Shown: piece after piece, positions 5,887 through 6,290 of the stretch
Numbering within the stretch: the first letter of the stretch is position 1
How the letters are laid out: every line of letters starts with the position of its first letter
Assembly (NCBI GenBank): GCA_900752285.1
Contig: CAADUW010000253.1
Coordinates: forward strand, 1-6,290
Direction: 5' to 3'
DNA length: 6,290 nt
From: an uncultured Oscillospiraceae bacterium
GTDB taxonomy: Bacteria; Bacillota; Clostridia; Oscillospirales; Oscillospiraceae
Translations under genes and position numbers: made by a program
Notes under the pieces: generated by a model
Told to the model about the DNA's origin: nothing
The model's database searches: none
What the model saw: the letters and a program-made list of their open reading frames with translations, nothing else

Positions 5887-6165
5887 ATGACACGGTATTT
5901 GTTTCCTGCCTACCTCCTTATTATCAATGCGGCAGCCTTCTTTCTTATGCTTACGGACAAGTTCCGGGCCCGGAAAAACCTTTGGCGGATTCCGGAAGCA
6001 ACGCTGATGCTCTTTGCCCTTCTGGGCGGCAGCGTGGGCGCACTGCTCGGCATGTACACCTTTCGTCACAAGACCCGGAAGGTAAAATTTTTCGTAGGGA
6101 TTCCCGTGATCCTTGCCCTGCAAATCCTCCTTGCCGTCTGGGTAATGGCAAAATTGGGAGGCTGA
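5887..6165 (+). CDS. DUF1294 family small membrane protein
   Basis: This is a 92-residue integral membrane protein with hydrophobic segments at about 4-22, 38-57 and 68-88. The family's conserved features are present: D24-K25 after the first segment, R34-I-P-E37, the G47-G48 and G55-M56 glycine-rich helix, and R60-H-K-T-R-K65. The function of DUF1294 proteins is not established; some homologues carry an extra nucleic-acid-binding domain, which is absent here. The ATG at 5887 is chosen because GAGGTG (5875-5880) lies 6 bases upstream; an in-frame GTG at 5878 would add three residues but lies within that site. The gene is head-to-head with the lipoprotein gene with 26 bp between starts. A hairpin-rich non-coding stretch follows it. 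Confidence 0.9.
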   Translation: MTRYLFPAYLLIINAAAFFLMLTDKFRARKNLWRIPEATLMLFALLGGSVGALLGMYTFRHKTRKVKFFVGIPVILALQILLAVWVMAKLGG

Positions 6166-6187
6166 CAGTACCGATTTTCCCATAAAT

Positions 6188-6251
6188 GGCAGAAAAGCCT
6201 CGCAGAGTTTGCCGCCCGCAGGCGGCAAAGGGATTCTGATCATTTTCTGTC
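6188..6251. repeat. Nested three-tier hairpin downstream of DUF1294
   Basis: Three stems nest around one loop. The outer stem pairs 6188-6196 with 6243-6251 (9 bp, one G-U). A middle stem pairs CAGAG (6203-6207) with TTCTG (6234-6238, one G-U). The inner stem is perfect: TTTGCCGCC (6208-6216) with GGCGGCAAA (6221-6229) around CGCA. The inner hairpin has no T-run after it on either strand, so it is not a standard Rho-independent terminator, though it could end or protect the DUF1294 transcript. It might instead be a non-coding RNA or the end of an interspersed repeat. Confidence 0.55.
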
Positions 6252-6290
6252 GGGGCGCACCCCAGGGTGGTCTCTCTTGCCCCTTCGGGG
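6252..6290. repeat. Further GC-rich hairpins running off the right edge
   Basis: GGGG-CGCA-CCCC (6252-6263) follows the nested hairpin without a gap. At the edge, CCC-TTCG-GGG (6281-6290) is a UUCG-type tetraloop hairpin, with the C at 6280 ready to extend the stem into sequence beyond the window. No open reading frame is supported here. The run of consecutive hairpins suggests a structured intergenic repeat or RNA that continues to the right. Confidence 0.45.

Noticed and set aside
5375..5893. GTG start at 5893 for the lipoprotein
   Set aside because: It would put 11 extra residues before a compact KK-hydrophobic-lipobox signal and lacks a good ribosome site; the TTG at 5860 fits better.
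5857..6243. Minus-strand open frame covering DUF1294
   Set aside because: DUF1294 on the plus strand has conserved family motifs and a proper ribosome site; the minus frame has neither.

Overview
The window looks like chromosomal housekeeping and accessory DNA from a moderately GC-rich member of the Clostridia, most likely a gut Oscillospiraceae/Ruminococcaceae-type bacterium. This is inferred from family resemblance only: an FHA-SEDS fusion next to a short class B penicillin-binding protein, strong AAAGGAGG-type Shine-Dalgarno sites, TTG starts, a lipobox lipoprotein, and Clostridia-like WYL and DUF1294 proteins. No rRNA, tRNA, CRISPR array, transposase or phage gene is visible.

Layout, left to right. 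Bases 1-179 are non-coding, with a T13 and a C12 run near the edge and a possible terminator. Bases 180-3279 (minus strand) hold a two-gene cell-wall unit: an FHA-FtsW/RodA fusion translated first, then a class B PBP whose start codon overlaps the fusion's end by 8 bp. Upstream of it, also on the minus strand, is nfo (endonuclease IV), separated by 96 bp that contain a long inverted repeat. A 194-bp divergent region (4210-4403) separates nfo from a plus-strand WYL-domain transcription regulator. It carries back-to-back promoters and an inverted repeat centred between them. The WYL gene overlaps tail-to-tail by 22 bp with a minus-strand lipoprotein gene, which in turn lies head-to-head, 26 bp apart, with a plus-strand DUF1294 membrane protein gene. 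The right edge (6166-6290) has no gene but is packed with inverted repeats.

How the genes may work together. The SEDS protein and the PBP are a glycosyltransferase/transpeptidase pair for septal or side-wall peptidoglycan, and the fused FHA domain suggests control by Ser/Thr phosphorylation. The same functions (FHA protein, RodA, PbpA) sit side by side as separate genes in actinobacterial kinase clusters. The most notable observation is that the position aligning with the essential catalytic aspartate of FtsW/RodA is a tyrosine here. The WYL regulator may control itself and the divergent DNA-repair gene nfo. The roles of the lipoprotein and DUF1294 proteins are unknown.
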